Below are positions 61,686 to 64,000 of a DNA stretch of 64,000 nt, in pieces. Positions within the stretch are counted from its first letter, which is position 1. Every line of letters starts with the position of its first letter. Below the pieces are notes generated by a model. It saw only the letters and a program-made list of their open reading frames with translations. It did not search any database and was not told the origin of the DNA. A program made the position numbers and the translations under genes. Origin of the DNA: DASRDE01 sp035938175 (lineage in GTDB: Bacteria > Vulcanimicrobiota > Vulcanimicrobiia > Vulcanimicrobiales > Vulcanimicrobiaceae); NCBI GenBank assembly GCA_035938175.1, contig DASZHD010000018.1:1-64000 (forward strand), written 5' to 3'.

Positions 61686-63785
61686 ATGTATCGAAGTGCG
61701 CACGTCCGCCTGACGTTGCAGGCTGCTGCACTTTTCCTTGTAAGCACGCTGACAGCTTGCGGCGGTGGCGGCGGCGGTGCTGCCGGCACATTGCCGTCTG
61801 CGAATTCAACGCCGCCCGCGCAACCGACGCAAATCGTCTCGCAGAGCAACGGCACCATTACACTAACGGGCACGGTGCAGCAGATGATCAGCGGCGGTTT
61901 CCGCATTCAAGCGGGACAAGGCGTCGGTTATCTGCACATCTACGTAAACTCGTCGACTGTGATCGTGGGTCCGGCGCCGTATGTGAATGAAAATGTCGAA
62001 GTTGTGGGCACCGGGTCTCTAACTTCGGGCAACATCACCGCAACCTCGGTCACCCAGATCGCGAGCACTCCGCTCCCGAGTGCGACGCCTTCCGGATTGC
62101 CGAGCTCGCCGCCGACACCGCCGTCTTCACCGGCTCCGTCCGGCACGCCGATTCCGCTCCCGACCGGCATCGTCAGCGCCAGCGGCCCGATCTCGAATCC
62201 GGGCACGGGGATTTTCACGATCAATGCGGGCGCAAACTACGGATCGATGCACGTCTACACGAACTCGTCGACCGCGTTTGCAAATGGTGCGCCCGTTTCG
62301 GGTCAATATGCGCTCGTTACCGGCACCGGTAAGCTCGGCTATTCGTTGACCGCATCCACGGTCGCCCTATTTAGCAACCAACCGGGGAGCGCGTCCGCAT
62401 CTGGCACCGTTACGCAGGCGACAGCATACGGATTCCTACTCGCGACGGCGAACGGCTCGGTACCCATTGCGCTGACTTCGAACACCGTGATCGGCGGCGC
62501 GCCGCTGGCAACGGGCGCCGCAGTTACCGTCAACGGCATCGGTGCGGCGAATGTCGCGATTGTCGCCGTGCAAGTCGTCGTTGCCGCGCCGACGCCCAAC
62601 CCCAGCATGACGCCCTCGCCGACGCCCGGACCGATCGCGATGACGCACGTTGCCACAGCCGACTATCTTGGCGGAAACTTCGGTCAGACGCATTGGGCTG
62701 CGGGACAATGGGGCGCTGCCGCTCCCTATCTCACGTGGGCACAGACGAATGCGGCAGATTCGCTGACGATTTCGTCGTTCGGGATCAAAACGCAGGATTA
62801 CGTCGATCCGAACCGCGTGCAACCGGGCGATCCGATGTGGGGCTACGTGAGCGGAACCGAATCGTCGTTCGCACATGTCTGTGACGGTACGCGCGTAATG
62901 ATGGGTTCGCAATACGTGACCGATCCCACGCAAACGACGCTCGCGCCGCAGTTCGCGAGTTACGTTGCGAACGCCGCCGCACAGGGCCGCTTCAACTTGA
63001 TCTTCGAAGACAATGCCGGAGCGCTTGGTGCGTACACCGCATATACGACGTTTACTCCGGGGCTGCCGTGCAACTACACGGATGCAGCGTGGACGGCGGG
63101 CGAAGAGAGCTTGAATCAGGCATCCTCGCTACCCGTTATGGTCAACGGACTGGAAAGCCCCAACAACGGCGGTCCGGGGCTGGTGCTGAACGTCATCGGC
63201 GGCAGTTCGAACACGACCGGCGGCAATTTCGAGCACTGCTATTCGGACGGCGTTACTCCTAAGACGACCGGATCGCTGTGGACGATGACCGAAAACACCG
63301 AGCTCATCGTCAACAACGAGAACAAACTCTTCCAGTGTATGCTGCGCAATCTCAATGACGGCGCTGCATCGGTCGACGCCCGCATCTATGCGTACGCGTC
63401 GTTTCTGATGACGTACTCCCCGCAAAACGACATCTACTGGGAAGAGTTCGCGACGCCGAGCGGCCTGCACGTATTCCCCGAGGAGCAATTGGTCGCACTC
63501 AATCCGAAAGTTCCCGAACCGTCCGATGTGAGCGCGCTGGCACAAACCGGCGGAACGTACGGACGCGAGTACGGCGCGTGTTACATCGCGGGGCAATTCG
63601 CCGGACCGTGCGCGGTGGTCGTCAATCCGGACAATAACTCCGCGCACACGTTCCCGTTCCCGCAGTATCAGCATACTCTGGTGCTCTCGGGTGAAGGCGT
63701 GCTGGACGGCGGCACGATCGCCACGAACGGACCGCCGCCGCCCGCGTCGCTGGCGTCCGGCGAAGCCGCCATCGTCTTTCCCTAA
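61686..63785 (+). CDS. Secreted lipoprotein with putative glycoside-hydrolase-like domain, paralogue 2
   Basis: I start at the ATG at 61686 (699 residues) with GGGAG nine bases upstream; an in-frame TTG at 61671 is less likely. A lipobox (LTAC) and Gly-rich stretch are followed by three small beta modules (about 55-120, 165-235 and 240-305), each with the FxI-x-AGxxxGxxHIYxNSST-like pattern or a degenerate form, separated by Pro/Ser/Thr linkers. The C-terminal domain of about 385 residues is closely similar to paralogue 1 (TADYLGGNFG, YVDPNRV, NLIFEDNAG, VNGLESP, GGNFEHCYSD, EEFATPSGLHVFPEE). Probable role: binding or cleaving polysaccharide at the cell surface. Confidence 0.7.
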   Translation: MYRSAHVRLTLQAAALFLVSTLTACGGGGGGAAGTLPSANSTPPAQPTQIVSQSNGTITLTGTVQQMISGGFRIQAGQGVGYLHIYVNSSTVIVGPAPYVNENVEVVGTGSLTSGNITATSVTQIASTPLPSATPSGLPSSPPTPPSSPAPSGTPIPLPTGIVSASGPISNPGTGIFTINAGANYGSMHVYTNSSTAFANGAPVSGQYALVTGTGKLGYSLTASTVALFSNQPGSASASGTVTQATAYGFLLATANGSVPIALTSNTVIGGAPLATGAAVTVNGIGAANVAIVAVQVVVAAPTPNPSMTPSPTPGPIAMTHVATADYLGGNFGQTHWAAGQWGAAAPYLTWAQTNAADSLTISSFGIKTQDYVDPNRVQPGDPMWGYVSGTESSFAHVCDGTRVMMGSQYVTDPTQTTLAPQFASYVANAAAQGRFNLIFEDNAGALGAYTAYTTFTPGLPCNYTDAAWTAGEESLNQASSLPVMVNGLESPNNGGPGLVLNVIGGSSNTTGGNFEHCYSDGVTPKTTGSLWTMTENTELIVNNENKLFQCMLRNLNDGAASVDARIYAYASFLMTYSPQNDIYWEEFATPSGLHVFPEEQLVALNPKVPEPSDVSALAQTGGTYGREYGACYIAGQFAGPCAVVVNPDNNSAHTFPFPQYQHTLVLSGEGVLDGGTIATNGPPPPASLASGEAAIVFP

Positions 63786-63809
63786 GCAAGCGCACCGTTA
63801 GCAGCGTGA

Positions 63810-63840
63810 GACCCGCGGCACCCGCCGCGGGTCTTTTGTT
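63810..63840 (+). terminator. Intrinsic terminator
   Basis: GACCCGCGGC (63810-63819) pairs with GCCGCGGGTC (63824-63833) around a 4-base loop, followed by TTTTGTT. It ends the transcript of paralogue 2, 24 bases after its stop. Confidence 0.92.
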
Positions 63841-63904
63841 GCAGTCCGATTGGGACGCCCGCCCGCTTACGGACCCGGGCCATTTGCGTTTCCATGGTGT
63901 GAGA

Positions 63905-64000
63905 ATGACTTGGACGTCCCGCGCCATTGCGTGCTGTTTGCCGCTCGCGCTGCTCGGCGCCGCACCGGCGCACGTGCAGACGGCCGACTATTGGGGCGGC
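63905..64000 (+). CDS. Secreted glycoside-hydrolase-like protein, paralogue 3 (5' part only)
   Basis: The frame opens at the ATG at 63905 and runs off the right edge after 32 codons. A signal peptide (MTWTSRAIACCLPLALLGAA) is followed directly by HVQTADYWGG, the same sequence that begins the C-terminal domain in paralogues 1 (HVLTADYFEG) and 2 (HVATADYLGG). This copy therefore lacks the N-terminal beta modules and linkers, and probably the lipid anchor. Confidence 0.7.
   Translation, partial: MTWTSRAIACCLPLALLGAAPAHVQTADYWGG

Overview
The window is GC-rich and has the gene repertoire of a diderm (two-membrane) bacterium: an Mla-type lipid transport system, a Wza-like export protein with a Wzc-like tyrosine kinase, and many lipoproteins with clear lipoboxes. 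The mixture of a SpoIID-domain protein, a PASTA kinase paired with a PbpA-like transpeptidase, an RqcH homologue, SARP/LuxR-type giant regulators and DUF5069 is what I would expect from Candidatus Eremiobacterota (WPS-2, the Vulcanimicrobium relatives). That assignment rests on family recall and was not tested by a search. No transposase, integrase, phage gene, CRISPR array, tRNA or rRNA is visible.

Layout, left to right. 1-2895 (minus): rph, a small coiled-coil ORF, mlaE, mlaF and the start of mlaD. 3011-7720 (plus): a 1149-residue SARP-type ATPase regulator and two secreted proteins. 7764-15491: small unknowns, a gmk-rpoZ-glmS-methyltransferase operon (minus), rqcH (plus), a divergent Fe/Mn superoxide dismutase, and a TM peptide paired with a urate-oxidase-N-like membrane protein. 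15521-15709: a palindromic repeat. 15743-19861: an 893-residue LuxR-type ATPase regulator divergent from a PQQ-propeller lipoprotein.

19858-45232 is almost entirely minus strand, with dense, overlapping housekeeping genes. In transcription order these are: valS-pyrR-pyrB-pyrC-carA, then a BatD-like/MoxR/DUF58/vWA membrane module and pdxH; a sugar-nucleotide epimerase; a second copy of the repeat; carB, a zinc-ribbon protein, pbpA, PASTA kinase, ruvCAB, spoIID, PilZ, queA, DUF5069 and a quinone oxidoreductase. A less GC-rich, decayed stretch (45233-46013) holds a frameshifted DUF4279 pseudogene and a strong-looking promoter with a palindromic spacer.

46694-58734 is an exopolysaccharide locus. 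A lone receiver domain, the Wzc-like kinase and the Wza-like exporter run on the minus strand. On the plus strand are TlpA-like thioredoxin, a double glycosyltransferase, a FemAB-like acyltransferase, an initiating sugar transferase, a flippase, a polymerase/ligase and a sugar aminotransferase. After it come three tandem paralogues of a secreted, probably glycosidase-like protein (58831, 61686 and 63905, the last cut by the window edge), interrupted by a NarL-type response regulator.

The most unusual structure is a repeat family: a roughly 190-bp palindromic element in two copies, plus a shared 40-nt module that also occurs alone, once inside the valS reading frame and once beside a terminator.
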